Source: Chitinophagaceae bacterium
Lineage (GTDB): Bacteria; Bacteroidota; Bacteroidia; Chitinophagales; Chitinophagaceae
Direction: 5' to 3'
Assembly (NCBI GenBank): GCA_018061385.1
Contig: JAGOUF010000007.1
Span: 1 to 17,816, forward strand
Length of the DNA stretch: 17,816 nt
Under the pieces are notes generated by a model. That model was not told the DNA's origin. It saw only the letters and a program-made list of their open reading frames with translations, and made no database searches. This document shows positions 8,411 through 15,614 of this stretch, piece after piece; the first letter of the stretch is position 1, and each line of letters opens with the position of its first letter. Made by a program: the position numbers and the translations under genes.

Positions 8411-8595
8411 TCAATCCGTGTTTATTCGTGCATCTGTGGCAATTACTTTTCACACGAAGTAACTAAACAAACAAAGAAATGTTTAATAGAGCATTGTTCC
8501 TACTTCGTGAACTTAGTAATCTTTGTTTCTTTGTGTAAAAAAGTTACTTCAGTAAAAAAACTGTATTTCGTGTTAATTCGTGTATTCGTGGCAAA
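8411..8595. repeat. Composite palindromic intergenic repeat with ATTCGTG-type ends
   Basis: This fills the 196-bp gap between the convergent PAP2 and Lrp genes. Two similar direct units, about 8412-8443 and 8564-8595, each end in a form of ATTCGTG...GTGGCAA. Between them is an imperfect long hairpin: 8456-8464 (GAAGTAACT) pairs with 8542-8550, and 8471-8479 (ACAAAGAAA) pairs with 8526-8534. An alternative arm pair is CACGAAGTA at 8453-8461 with 8501-8509. The right unit runs up to the stop codon of the Lrp gene. It could act as a bidirectional transcript end, but it lacks a classical GC-rich stem plus T-tract. Confidence 0.6.
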
Positions 8596-9060
8596 TCATT
8601 TCAGTAATCCCAAATCGGGTTGTGCATATTTATACACTTTAAAATAAATGGTAGTTTTTGTTTGGTTAACACCTTCAATTGTAGAAATTTTATTTACAAA
8701 TTCAACTAAGTGTTCATTGTCTTTACACATTACATCAACTTCCAAATCATAATCTCCACTCGTCATTGCTAAAAAACTTACTTCTTTAAACTTCGCAATT
8801 TTCTGAGCTACTTTTTCTTTCAATGTTGCTGGTCTAACATACACTGCAATATGAGCATAAGAACGAAACCCAACTTTATCTGGATCAACTCTTCCTATAA
8901 TATTAATAGTACCATCTTCAATTAGCTTGTTAACCCTTGTTCTAATAGTACCTACAGAAACATGTAGCTTATCAGCCATTACTGTAAAACTCATTCTTCC
9001 ATCTTGTTGTAAGCAAGATAAAACTTCAAAATCTAGGTTGTCTAATGTTGGTTCACTCAT
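8596..9060 (-). CDS. Lrp/AsnC-family transcriptional regulator
   Basis: A 154-residue regulator with the standard two-domain Lrp/AsnC layout. The N-terminal winged helix-turn-helix spans about residues 5-55, with LDFEVLSCLQQDGRMSF, then ADKLHVSVGTIRTRVNKL and DGTINIIGRVDP. The C-terminal ligand-binding/oligomerisation (RAM) domain spans about 68-145 and contains SGDYDLEVDVMCKD. Such proteins form dimers to octamers and respond to amino acids or related metabolites. It diverges from the semialdehyde dehydrogenase gene that opens the pyrimidine catabolism cluster, so local control in response to beta-alanine, an intermediate or an amino acid is a reasonable inference. ATG at 9060 is preferred over an in-frame TTG at 9075. 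It ends with TGA, showing that TGA is a stop codon in this genome. Confidence 0.92.
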   Translation of the reverse strand: MSEPTLDNLDFEVLSCLQQDGRMSFTVMADKLHVSVGTIRTRVNKLIEDGTINIIGRVDPDKVGFRSYAHIAVYVRPATLKEKVAQKIAKFKEVSFLAMTSGDYDLEVDVMCKDNEHLVEFVNKISTIEGVNQTKTTIYFKVYKYAQPDLGLLK

Positions 9061-9092
9061 ATTAGTAGGGTGCAAATATCTTGCATAAAAAT

Positions 9093-9112
9093 AAATTATT
9101 GATAAATAATTT
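9093..9112. promoter_or_regulatory. 20-bp palindrome in the lrp/mmsA divergent region, possible operator
   Basis: AAATTATT (9093-9100) and AATAATTT (9105-9112) form a perfect 8-bp inverted repeat around GATA. It lies roughly midway in the 114-bp gap between the divergent starts at 9060 and 9175. Lrp/AsnC proteins often bind AT-rich imperfect palindromes and regulate themselves and their divergent neighbour. The whole gap is extremely AT-rich, so chance palindromes are likely and the call is tentative. Confidence 0.3.
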
Positions 9113-9174
9113 GGTTATTACTAAAAATATTTTATTTTCAACATTTATTTTTAAAATATTTATAGAATAGTGTT

Positions 9175-10632
9175 ATGAAATATACACCAATACTAAACTA
9201 CATTAACGGAAAATATGTAGCTGCATCAACATCAAAAACAATGGATGTTGTTTCTCCATTAGATGGCAATCATTTGTCAACAGTTCCAATGTCTTCATAT
9301 AAAGATTTAGACGATGCAGTTCATGCAGCAAAAGCAGCATTTCCAGCATGGAGTAAAACGCCCATTAAAGAAAGGGTCCAAGTTTTTTTTAGGTACAAAT
9401 ATTTGTTGGAAAAACACTTGAAGGAATTGTCTGAATTGTGCAGTGAAGAAAATGGAAAAACCTATGGAGAATCTGTTGCTGAAATTGAAAAATGTATAGA
9501 GTTAACCGAGTTTGCAACATCATTACCTCAACTAGTTACTGGTGAAGTATTAGAAGTTAGTAGAGGTGTTGAGTGCAGAACAGAACATGTGCCATTGGGT
9601 GTTGTTGCTTCAATTGTTCCATTTAATTTCCCCTCAATGGTGCCAAACTGGACCATCCCAAATGCCATTGCTTTAGGCAATTGTATGATTATAAAACCAA
9701 GTGAAAAAGTGCCATTAAGTTGTGGTCGTTTAGCTGAATTATTAAAAGAGGCAGGTTTGCCTGATGGTGTACTCAATATTGTTCATGGCGATACAGAAAT
9801 TGTAGAAGCCATTTGTGATCATCCCGGCATTGAGGCAGTTTCATTTGTTGGTTCGACCAAAGTTGCTAAAATTGTTTACCAGCGTTCTACTCAAAATTTG
9901 AAACGTTGTTTGGCTTTAGGTGGTGCAAAAAATCATTTAATGGTTTTGCCAGATGCTATCCCTGCAATGACTGCTCAAAATGTTGCTGCCTCAATGAGTG
10001 GCTGTGCTGGTCAACGTTGTATGGCAGCAAGTGCAATGGTTGGTGTAGGTAATATTGATCATATTGTAGAAAAGATTTGTGAAGAAGCAAGAAAGATTGT
10101 TCCTGGACAAAACCTAGGAGCTGTTATTAGCAAGGCTTCTCAAGAAAAAATAGAACAATACATTTCTCAAGCAGAAAAAGATGGTGCAAAAATTTTAGTG
10201 GATGGTCGCAATACAAAAGTAACTGGCAAAGAAAATGGTTATTATGTTGGCCCAACAGTAATTGATTATGTAACACCAGAAATGAGTGTTGCCAAAGAAG
10301 AAATTTTTGGCCCAGTAATTTCCATCATGCGTACCAATACAGTTGATGAAGCTTTGGCAATTGAAAATGCAAATCCTTATGGAAATGCTGCAAGTGTGTT
10401 TACACAAAATGGTGGTATGGCTCGTTACATAATTGAACGTGCAAGTGCTGGAATGATTGGTGTAAATGTTGGTGTGCCTGTACCTCGTGAACCTTTTAGT
10501 TTTGGTGGCTGGAATGAAAGCAAGTTTGGTGTAGGAGATATTACTGGTAAAAGTTCGATTGAATTTTGGACGAAACTAAAAAAATCAACCACTAAATGGA
10601 ATGCTGAAGCTGGTGTTAATTGGATGAGTTAA
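9175..10632 (+). CDS. mmsA: CoA-acylating (methyl)malonate-semialdehyde dehydrogenase
   Basis: A 485-residue aldehyde dehydrogenase of the MmsA/IolA type. It oxidises malonate or methylmalonate semialdehyde with NAD and CoA to acetyl-CoA or propionyl-CoA plus CO2. Evidence is the family signature PFNFPSMVPNW (149-159), KPSEKVP (174-180), FVGSTKVAK (224-232), and the catalytic cysteine C282 in GCAGQRCMA. The glutamate that acts as general base in hydrolytic ALDHs is absent (ALGGAKNH, 247-254), as expected for CoA-dependent members. C-terminal EEIFGPV and FGGWNESKFG are present. The gene opens the catabolic cluster, where beta-alanine transamination gives malonate semialdehyde, so it supplies the last step. 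It could also serve valine or inositol breakdown. Length is normal. Confidence 0.92.
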   Translation: MKYTPILNYINGKYVAASTSKTMDVVSPLDGNHLSTVPMSSYKDLDDAVHAAKAAFPAWSKTPIKERVQVFFRYKYLLEKHLKELSELCSEENGKTYGESVAEIEKCIELTEFATSLPQLVTGEVLEVSRGVECRTEHVPLGVVASIVPFNFPSMVPNWTIPNAIALGNCMIIKPSEKVPLSCGRLAELLKEAGLPDGVLNIVHGDTEIVEAICDHPGIEAVSFVGSTKVAKIVYQRSTQNLKRCLALGGAKNHLMVLPDAIPAMTAQNVAASMSGCAGQRCMAASAMVGVGNIDHIVEKICEEARKIVPGQNLGAVISKASQEKIEQYISQAEKDGAKILVDGRNTKVTGKENGYYVGPTVIDYVTPEMSVAKEEIFGPVISIMRTNTVDEALAIENANPYGNAASVFTQNGGMARYIIERASAGMIGVNVGVPVPREPFSFGGWNESKFGVGDITGKSSIEFWTKLKKSTTKWNAEAGVNWMS

Positions 10633-10634
10633 TG

Positions 10635-10742
10635 GCACACGGATACCACAGATTGAATGGATTTAAGGACAGTTCATTAATCCAAATTTCACGAAGTGAA
10701 ATAAATCAGTGAGTATCCGTTTAAACCGTGTCATCCGTGTGC
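10635..10742. repeat. Intergenic palindromic repeat with GCACACGGAT ends
   Basis: This 108-bp element starts 2 bp after the mmsA stop. The ends GCACACGGAT (10635-10644) and ATCCGTGTGC (10733-10742) are perfect 10-bp inverted repeats. Near its centre is the palindrome ATTTCACGAAGTGAAAT (10686-10702: 7-bp arms, 3-nt loop). The CACGAAGT core recurs in the 8411-8595 element and the ATCCGTG units are relatives of the ATTCGTG units elsewhere, so both belong to one loosely conserved repeat family. No coding frame is evident. Confidence 0.65.
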
Positions 10743-10770
10743 AGAAAAAAAGCTCAATAAAGTTTTAAAC

Positions 10771-10803
10771 GCTGAAGAGTGCGACGCAACAAATGTTCAA
10801 TTG
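10771..10803 (-). repeat. GTTGCGTCGCAC-core interspersed repeat, copy 1 (inverted)
   Basis: Read on the minus strand, this 33-nt segment matches 13731-13763 at 25 of 33 positions, including the 12-nt identical core GTTGCGTCGCAC. It sits in the 205-bp gap between mmsA and the aminotransferase, in the opposite orientation to the other two copies. GC-rich cores like this stand out in an AT-rich genome. Confidence 0.6.
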
Positions 10804-10837
10804 AAATACTAAAGCTGGTTATATAAAAAATTAAATT

Positions 10838-12181
10838 ATGAGTACAGAAACATTATCTCAAACACAAGAAATAATTCAAGACAACCTTGAGTATACATTG
10901 TTTAGTTGGAGCAAACAAAAAGGGCATACACCAATTGCTGTTGAATATGCTAAGGGCGTTTATTTATATGACTATGACGGCAAAAAATACATTGATTTTT
11001 CTAGTGGATTAATGAATGTAAATATTGGTCATGGAAACCAACGTATAACAGAAGCTGTTGTTAAACAAATGCAGCAAGTGGCTTATGTTACTCCAAGTTG
11101 TGTTACTAAAGTTCGTGGAGATTTGGGGAAAAAGTTAGCTGAGATTTGTCCGGGTGATTTAAATAAATCTTTCTTTACTTTATGTGGTGCAACCTCTATG
11201 GAGAATGCTATTAAACTTGCAAGACTATACACAGGCAAGCATAAAATTTTAAGTCGCTATCAATCCTATCATGGTGCTAGCTATGGTGCAATGGCTGCTA
11301 GTGGTGACCCAAGAAGGTTGCCTGCTGATAGTCAACAAGCTCCAAATTTTGTACATTTCGATTTGCCTTATTTATATCGTTGGGAGTATGGCGAAGAAAA
11401 TTTATTAAAAGAGTCTGTTGCAAGTTTAGAACGTGTAATTGCTTATGAAGGTGGCAACAATATTGCTGCCATTATTTTAGAAGGCGAAAGTGGCTCGTCT
11501 GGTTGTTTGCAATACCCTATTGGTTACTTAAAAGCTGTAAGAAGCCTTTGTGATAAGCATGGTATTTTGTTAATAATGGATGAAGTAATGAGTGGTTTCG
11601 GACGAACAGGCAAATGGTTTGGTTTCGAAAATCATGGCATTGTTCCAGATATGATTTGTATGGCAAAAGGATTAACCTGTGGTTATTTACCTTTTGGGTG
11701 CTTGCAAGTTAGTGATAGAGTTGCTGCAAAATTTGATGATACAGTTTTGGCATTGGGTTTAACATACTCTGCTCATCCAGTTGCTTGTGCTGCAGCTTTA
11801 GAAACATTGAAAATTTATGAAGATGAAAAGTTAATTGAGAATTGCAATGCCATGAGTGCTTATCTTAACAGCAGAATAGAAGTTTTAAAAGAGCAACATC
11901 CATCAATTGGCGATTGGCGTAATACAGGTTTGTTGGGTTGTTTGGAAATTGTAAAAAATAGAACAACAAAAGAACCGATGGCTCCATTTAATGCTAAGCC
12001 AGATGAAATGGTTGTAATGAATAAAGTGGCTGCAAAAATTAAAGAATTGGGCATGTACACTTTTGTTCGTTGGGGTTATGTTTTTATTGCTCCTCCATTG
12101 TGTGTAACCAAAGAACAAATTGATGAAGGGTTAGCTATAATAAGTGAAGCATTGAAAATAGCAGATGAACAGTGTAGTTAG
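10838..12181 (+). CDS. Class III PLP-dependent aminotransferase, probable beta-alanine transaminase
   Basis: A 447-residue fold-type I, class III (omega) aminotransferase. Seen are the cofactor-phosphate region CGATSMENAIKLAR (116-129), YQSYHGASYGAMAASG (141-156), the pyridine-N aspartate D248 in LLIMDEVMSGFGRTGKW, and the Schiff-base lysine K277 in CMAKGLTCGYLPFG. The family includes beta-alanine:pyruvate, beta-alanine:2-oxoglutarate, taurine and 4-aminobutyrate transaminases, which motif reading cannot separate. Position between a malonate-semialdehyde dehydrogenase and genes that make beta-alanine from uracil argues for beta-alanine (and beta-aminoisobutyrate from thymine) as amino donor. 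ATG at 10838 gives a normal N-terminus. The NCS1 permease gene follows after 64 bp. Confidence 0.88.
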   Translation: MSTETLSQTQEIIQDNLEYTLFSWSKQKGHTPIAVEYAKGVYLYDYDGKKYIDFSSGLMNVNIGHGNQRITEAVVKQMQQVAYVTPSCVTKVRGDLGKKLAEICPGDLNKSFFTLCGATSMENAIKLARLYTGKHKILSRYQSYHGASYGAMAASGDPRRLPADSQQAPNFVHFDLPYLYRWEYGEENLLKESVASLERVIAYEGGNNIAAIILEGESGSSGCLQYPIGYLKAVRSLCDKHGILLIMDEVMSGFGRTGKWFGFENHGIVPDMICMAKGLTCGYLPFGCLQVSDRVAAKFDDTVLALGLTYSAHPVACAAALETLKIYEDEKLIENCNAMSAYLNSRIEVLKEQHPSIGDWRNTGLLGCLEIVKNRTTKEPMAPFNAKPDEMVVMNKVAAKIKELGMYTFVRWGYVFIAPPLCVTKEQIDEGLAIISEALKIADEQCS

Positions 12182-12245
12182 CTTAAATTGTTTCAATTAT
12201 TTTTTGTTTGAATAAAGACTAAAAAATTCGTAACCAACTAACAGC

Positions 12246-13706
12246 ATGAGTAAAGATTTTTTTGAACTTGAGAAAGACATCAGTCAATCTTCTTTATACA
12301 ATAAAGATTTAGCTCCTGTTCCAATTGCTGAACGTAATTGGAACAAATGGCATATTGCTTCAATATGGGTTGGTATGGCCGTTTGCATTCCTACTTATAT
12401 GTTGGCAAGTAGTTTAATTAGCCAAGGCATGAATTGGTGGCAAGCTTTGTTAACCATTTTATTGGGCAATGTGATTGTATTAATTCCCATGATTTTAAAT
12501 GCACATGTGGGCACAAAATATGGAGTGCCATTGCCAGTTTTTTTAAGATTAAGTTTTGGAATTCAAGGTGCAGTTTTGGCATCTTTGTTAAGAGCATTGG
12601 TAGCTTGTGGTTGGTTTGGAATTCAAACTTGGATTGGTGGTGCTGCTATTTATCAGTTGTTACTAACCATGTTTCCTAGTTTAGCCAATGCTCCATATTT
12701 AGGAAATTTTATTGGCTTAAACGCAGCTCAAGCAATTTGCTTTTTATTTTTCTGGGCCATTAATATTTATATCATTTACAAAGGCATTCATTCAATTAAA
12801 TTGTTGGAAGTTTGGTCGGCTCCATTTTTATTAATTATTGGATTGTGTTTATTAATTTGGGCATGGGCAAAAGTGGGTTCTATCAAAGAAATTCTAGATG
12901 CATCCTATCATTTATCTAAGCAACCAAATGTAGATTTTTGGAAAATATTTTTCCCTGGCTTAACAGCAATGGTTGGTTTTTGGGCAACCTTATCTTTAAA
13001 CATTCCCGACTTTACACGTTATGCAAAATCGCAACGAGAGCAAGCTTTAGGGCAACTAATTGGCTTGCCAACTACAATGGCTTTTTATTCATTTATTGGC
13101 ATTGCAGTAACTAGTGCAACACTGCTTATTTATGGAGAAGCAATTTGGGATCCCGTTGCATTAATGGCAAAATTTAAATCGCCTGTAGTTGTTGCTGTGT
13201 CTATGTTTGGGTTAACCATAGCAACATTATCAACCAATATTGCAGCCAATGTTGTTGCACCTGCGAACAGTTTTGCCAACATGGCTCCTAAAAAAATTAG
13301 TTTTAAAGTTGGTGGATATATTACAGGTATTTTAGGCATACTTATTTTTCCTTGGAAGCTGATTGCCGATCCCGATGGATATATTTTTAGATGGTTAATT
13401 GCTTATTCAGCTTTGTTGGGAGCATTGGCGGGTATAATGATTTGTGATTATTATATCGTTCGTAAAACACAAATCAATTTGGCTGAATTGTTTAACGAAA
13501 AAGGCATTTATAAAGGATGGAATAAAATAGCATGGTTGGTTTTTGTTGTAAGTTTATTGCCAGTTATTCCAGGGTTTTTAGTTGCAGTAGGACTTGTGTC
13601 AACTACAACATTTCCGCAAACATTGGTAGATTTATATTCTTATGCTTGGTTTATAACATTCGGAATTTCATTTATCTTGTATGCGGGTTTAATGAAGAAG
13701 AAATAA
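12246..13706 (+). CDS. NCS1-family nucleobase/hydantoin:cation symporter
   Basis: A 486-residue protein with about twelve membrane helices, from the NCS1 family (Mhp1, PucI, fungal Fur/Fcy permeases). Diagnostic segments are RNWNKWHIASIWVGM (30-44) before helix 1, GWFGIQTWIGG (122-132), FWATLSLNIPDFTRYA (245-260) and NIAANVVAPANSFANM (331-346). By alignment with Mhp1, W123, Q127, W246 and N335 correspond to the substrate-contacting W117, Q121, W220 and N318, so a planar pyrimidine or hydantoin-like ring is the expected ligand. Set between the aminotransferase and dihydropyrimidinase genes, it most likely imports uracil, thymine or dihydropyrimidines with Na+ or H+. The exact ligand and ion are inference. 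Confidence 0.9.
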   Translation: MSKDFFELEKDISQSSLYNKDLAPVPIAERNWNKWHIASIWVGMAVCIPTYMLASSLISQGMNWWQALLTILLGNVIVLIPMILNAHVGTKYGVPLPVFLRLSFGIQGAVLASLLRALVACGWFGIQTWIGGAAIYQLLLTMFPSLANAPYLGNFIGLNAAQAICFLFFWAINIYIIYKGIHSIKLLEVWSAPFLLIIGLCLLIWAWAKVGSIKEILDASYHLSKQPNVDFWKIFFPGLTAMVGFWATLSLNIPDFTRYAKSQREQALGQLIGLPTTMAFYSFIGIAVTSATLLIYGEAIWDPVALMAKFKSPVVVAVSMFGLTIATLSTNIAANVVAPANSFANMAPKKISFKVGGYITGILGILIFPWKLIADPDGYIFRWLIAYSALLGALAGIMICDYYIVRKTQINLAELFNEKGIYKGWNKIAWLVFVVSLLPVIPGFLVAVGLVSTTTFPQTLVDLYSYAWFITFGISFILYAGLMKKK

Positions 13707-13730
13707 TTGTGTTACCAGCTGTAGTTTTTT

Positions 13731-13763
13731 CAATTTAACTTCAGTTGCGTCGCACACTTGTAC
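13731..13763 (+). repeat. GTTGCGTCGCAC-core interspersed repeat, copy 2
   Basis: Contains the GTTGCGTCGCAC core at 13744-13755. It matches the inverted copy at 10771-10803 (25/33), and its first 22 bases match 16545-16566 at 19/22. It begins 24 bp after the permease stop and forms the 5' half of the composite leader in front of dihydropyrimidinase. Confidence 0.6.
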
Positions 13764-13774
13764 ACCAGAAAATA

Positions 13775-13821
13775 ATTGAACAACCATTCATGCAATTCGT
13801 GCATTCGTGGCAAAAAAATAG
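13775..13821 (+). repeat. ATTCGTG-type leader repeat in front of dihydropyrimidinase
   Basis: This segment runs from ATTGAACAACCATTC through CAATTCGTGCATTCGTGGC to AAAAAAATAG, ending 2 bp before the hydA start codon. Compared with 16612-16659 in front of preT, it differs by one substitution and three single-base indels. It therefore supplies the whole ribosome-loading region of hydA; no Shine-Dalgarno GGAGG is present, and the A-rich run may take its place. Whether it is only an inserted repeat or a shared regulatory leader cannot be decided from one window. Confidence 0.65.
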
Positions 13822-13823
13822 CT

Positions 13824-15206
13824 ATGAGTATCTTAATCAAAAACGGAAATATCATCACTGCAACAGACAATTATGTTGCCGATATTTTTATAGAAGGTGA
13901 AATAATTTCAGCAATTGGTAAAAACTTAAACGTTAGTGCTGATGAAATCATTGATGCAACTGGCAAGCTTGTAATGCCTGGAGGAATTGACCCTCATGTG
14001 CATTTGGATATGCCTTTTATGGGCACTTATTCAAGTGATAATTATGAAACAGGTACAAGAGCAGCTTTGCATGGTGGCACAACAACTGTTATAGATTTCA
14101 TTTTGCAGAAGCAAGGAAATAGTTTACAAGCTGCATTGCAAGAATGGAAAAGCAGAAGCGACAACAATGCAGTTGGTGATTATAGCTTTCACATGGCTGT
14201 AACCGACTTTAACGAAAATACTAAAAAAGAAATTCAGCATTTTATAGAAGAAGAAGGCATCACCTCTTTCAAAACATTCATGGCATATAAAGGTGCTTTA
14301 ATGATTGATGATAGACAGATGATTGACCTAATGTTGGAAGTAAAAAAACATGGTGGATTAATCAACGTTCATGCTACCAATGGCGATATGATTGATTACT
14401 TAATTGCCAAACATAAATCAGAAGGAAAACTTGCACCATTATATCATTACCTATCACAACCAGAAGTAACAGAAGCTGAAGCAAGTAGCCGTTTTGCCGA
14501 TATGGCAAATTACACAGGTTGTCCAGGTTATATTGTTCACCTTACTTGCGAAGGTGCATTGAATGCAGTACGAGATGCAACAAGTAGAAACCAAAAAGTT
14601 TTTGTAGAAACCTGTATTCAATATTTAATACTAGACGCAAGTCTGTATGAGCAAAATTTCGAAGGAGCTAAATGGGTAATGAGTCCACCATTACGAGAAA
14701 AGAAAGACCAAGCAACACTTTGGGCTGGTATCAATCAAGGTTTAGTAAACGTAGTTGCAACAGATCATTGTCCTTTTATGTGGGAACAAAAACTAATGGG
14801 TAAAGATGATTTTTCTAAAATACCAAATGGTCATCCAGCCATAGAAAACAGAATGGAATTATTATTTAGCGAAGGCGTAAACAAGGGTAAAATTTCATTA
14901 AATAAATATGTAGAAGTTGCTTCAACCAATGCTGCAAAAATATTTGGAATGTTTCCAAAAAAAGGAACGATTGCAGTTGGTAGCGATGCAGATATTGTTT
15001 TGTTTGATGCCAACGAAAAGCATACGTTGTCAGCAACAACTCATCACATGAATGTTGATTACAGTGGTTATGAAGGCTGGAAAATAACAGGTAAAGTAAA
15101 AACAGTTTTGTTAAGAGGAAAAGTAGTGATTGATAACAATGAATGTAAAGTAGAAAAAGGTTTTGGAAAGTTTATTAAAAGAAATAAAGTAACACAAATA
15201 GTTTAG
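13824..15206 (+). CDS. hydA: Dihydropyrimidinase / D-hydantoinase
   Basis: A 460-residue zinc-dependent cyclic amidohydrolase that opens 5,6-dihydrouracil or dihydrothymine to N-carbamoyl-beta-alanine or N-carbamoyl-beta-aminoisobutyrate. All binuclear metal ligands are visible: H58 and H60 in GGIDPHVHLD, the carboxylated lysine K150 in SFKTFMAYKG, H183 in NVHATNG, H239 in IVHLTCEGA, and D314 in VATDHCPF. Y155 is at the place of the oxyanion-stabilising tyrosine. The numbering is almost identical to Geobacillus D-hydantoinase, so the fold is intact. ATG at 13824 is chosen over an in-frame upstream start at 13776 whose extra 16 residues are encoded by repeat sequence. The stop (TAG, 15204-15206) touches the left inverted repeat of the following cassette. 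Confidence 0.95.
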   Translation: MSILIKNGNIITATDNYVADIFIEGEIISAIGKNLNVSADEIIDATGKLVMPGGIDPHVHLDMPFMGTYSSDNYETGTRAALHGGTTTVIDFILQKQGNSLQAALQEWKSRSDNNAVGDYSFHMAVTDFNENTKKEIQHFIEEEGITSFKTFMAYKGALMIDDRQMIDLMLEVKKHGGLINVHATNGDMIDYLIAKHKSEGKLAPLYHYLSQPEVTEAEASSRFADMANYTGCPGYIVHLTCEGALNAVRDATSRNQKVFVETCIQYLILDASLYEQNFEGAKWVMSPPLREKKDQATLWAGINQGLVNVVATDHCPFMWEQKLMGKDDFSKIPNGHPAIENRMELLFSEGVNKGKISLNKYVEVASTNAAKIFGMFPKKGTIAVGSDADIVLFDANEKHTLSATTHHMNVDYSGYEGWKITGKVKTVLLRGKVVIDNNECKVEKGFGKFIKRNKVTQIV

Positions 15207-15229
15207 AGTTAAGAATGAATAGTTATGAG
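15206..15229 (+). repeat. Left inverted repeat of the four-helix-bundle cassette
   Basis: Starts at the last base of the hydA stop codon and covers the start codon of the broken four-helix-bundle gene. Its reverse complement (CTCATAACTATT..., ending TTAACTC) matches 15608-15631 at 19 of 24 positions without gaps. The two arms lie about 400 bp apart and enclose almost exactly the four-helix-bundle gene. Confidence 0.55.
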
Positions 15230-15614
15230 TGAAAGCAAAATTAAAACAGAAAGCATTATTGCTAATAAGTCGTATCTATTTGCTTGAGAAATTATCAAAG
15301 TGTATAAATTTTTAATTCAAGAAAGAAAAGAATTTGTGCTTTCAAAACAATTGTTAAGAAGTGGAACTTCGATAGGTGCAAATGTAAATGAAGCAGTTTG
15401 TGCTCAATCTAAAAGAGATTTCGTTCATAAACTTAGTATCTCTTTAAAAGAAGCAAGAGAAACTTTATATTGGTCAAAATTGCTTTATGATAGTGAATAT
15501 ATAGATGAGGTTTTATTTATAAGTTTAAAAGAAAAGTGTATAGAAATCAATAAAATTTTGTCAAGCATTATACTTACAACAAAACAAAAATATTTTACTA
15601 AAGGCAACTCATAA
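15225..15614 (+). pseudogene. Four-helix-bundle (S23 / 23S rRNA intervening-sequence) protein, one in-frame stop
   Basis: From ATG 15225 the frame reads MSESKIKTESIIANKSYLFA, then TGA at 15285-15287, then EIIKVYKFLIQERKEFVLS and on in the same frame to TAA at 15612-15614. The family (PF05635-like) normally has ...S..FA.EI...Y..L at this point, so a single nonsense change in an otherwise complete gene of about 129 codons explains the sequence. Later hallmarks are intact: QLLRSGTSIGANVNEAVCAQSKRDFVHKL and SLKEARETLYWSKLL. A GTG at 15300 could give a 104-residue product lacking the start of helix 1. Family members occur inside 23S rRNA insertions, as Avd proteins of diversity-generating retroelements, and widely as stand-alone genes of unknown role. 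It sits between hydA (18-bp gap) and pydC (30-bp gap) and has no enzymatic link to the pathway. A sequencing error at the TGA cannot be excluded. Confidence 0.8.

Noticed and set aside
9528..9776. Open frames on the strand opposite mmsA and other catabolic genes
   Set aside because: They mirror strongly conserved coding sequence, have no recognisable protein features, and low-complexity composition fits antisense shadows.
15285..15287. TGA as a selenocysteine codon or altered genetic code
   Set aside because: The family has no selenocysteine, the aligned position is normally a hydrophobic residue, no SECIS-like hairpin is apparent, and the Lrp gene in the same window uses TGA as a true stop.
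15225..15614. Diversity-generating retroelement (Avd-like four-helix-bundle protein)
   Set aside because: No reverse transcriptase, template repeat or variable repeat is present; neighbours are metabolic genes.
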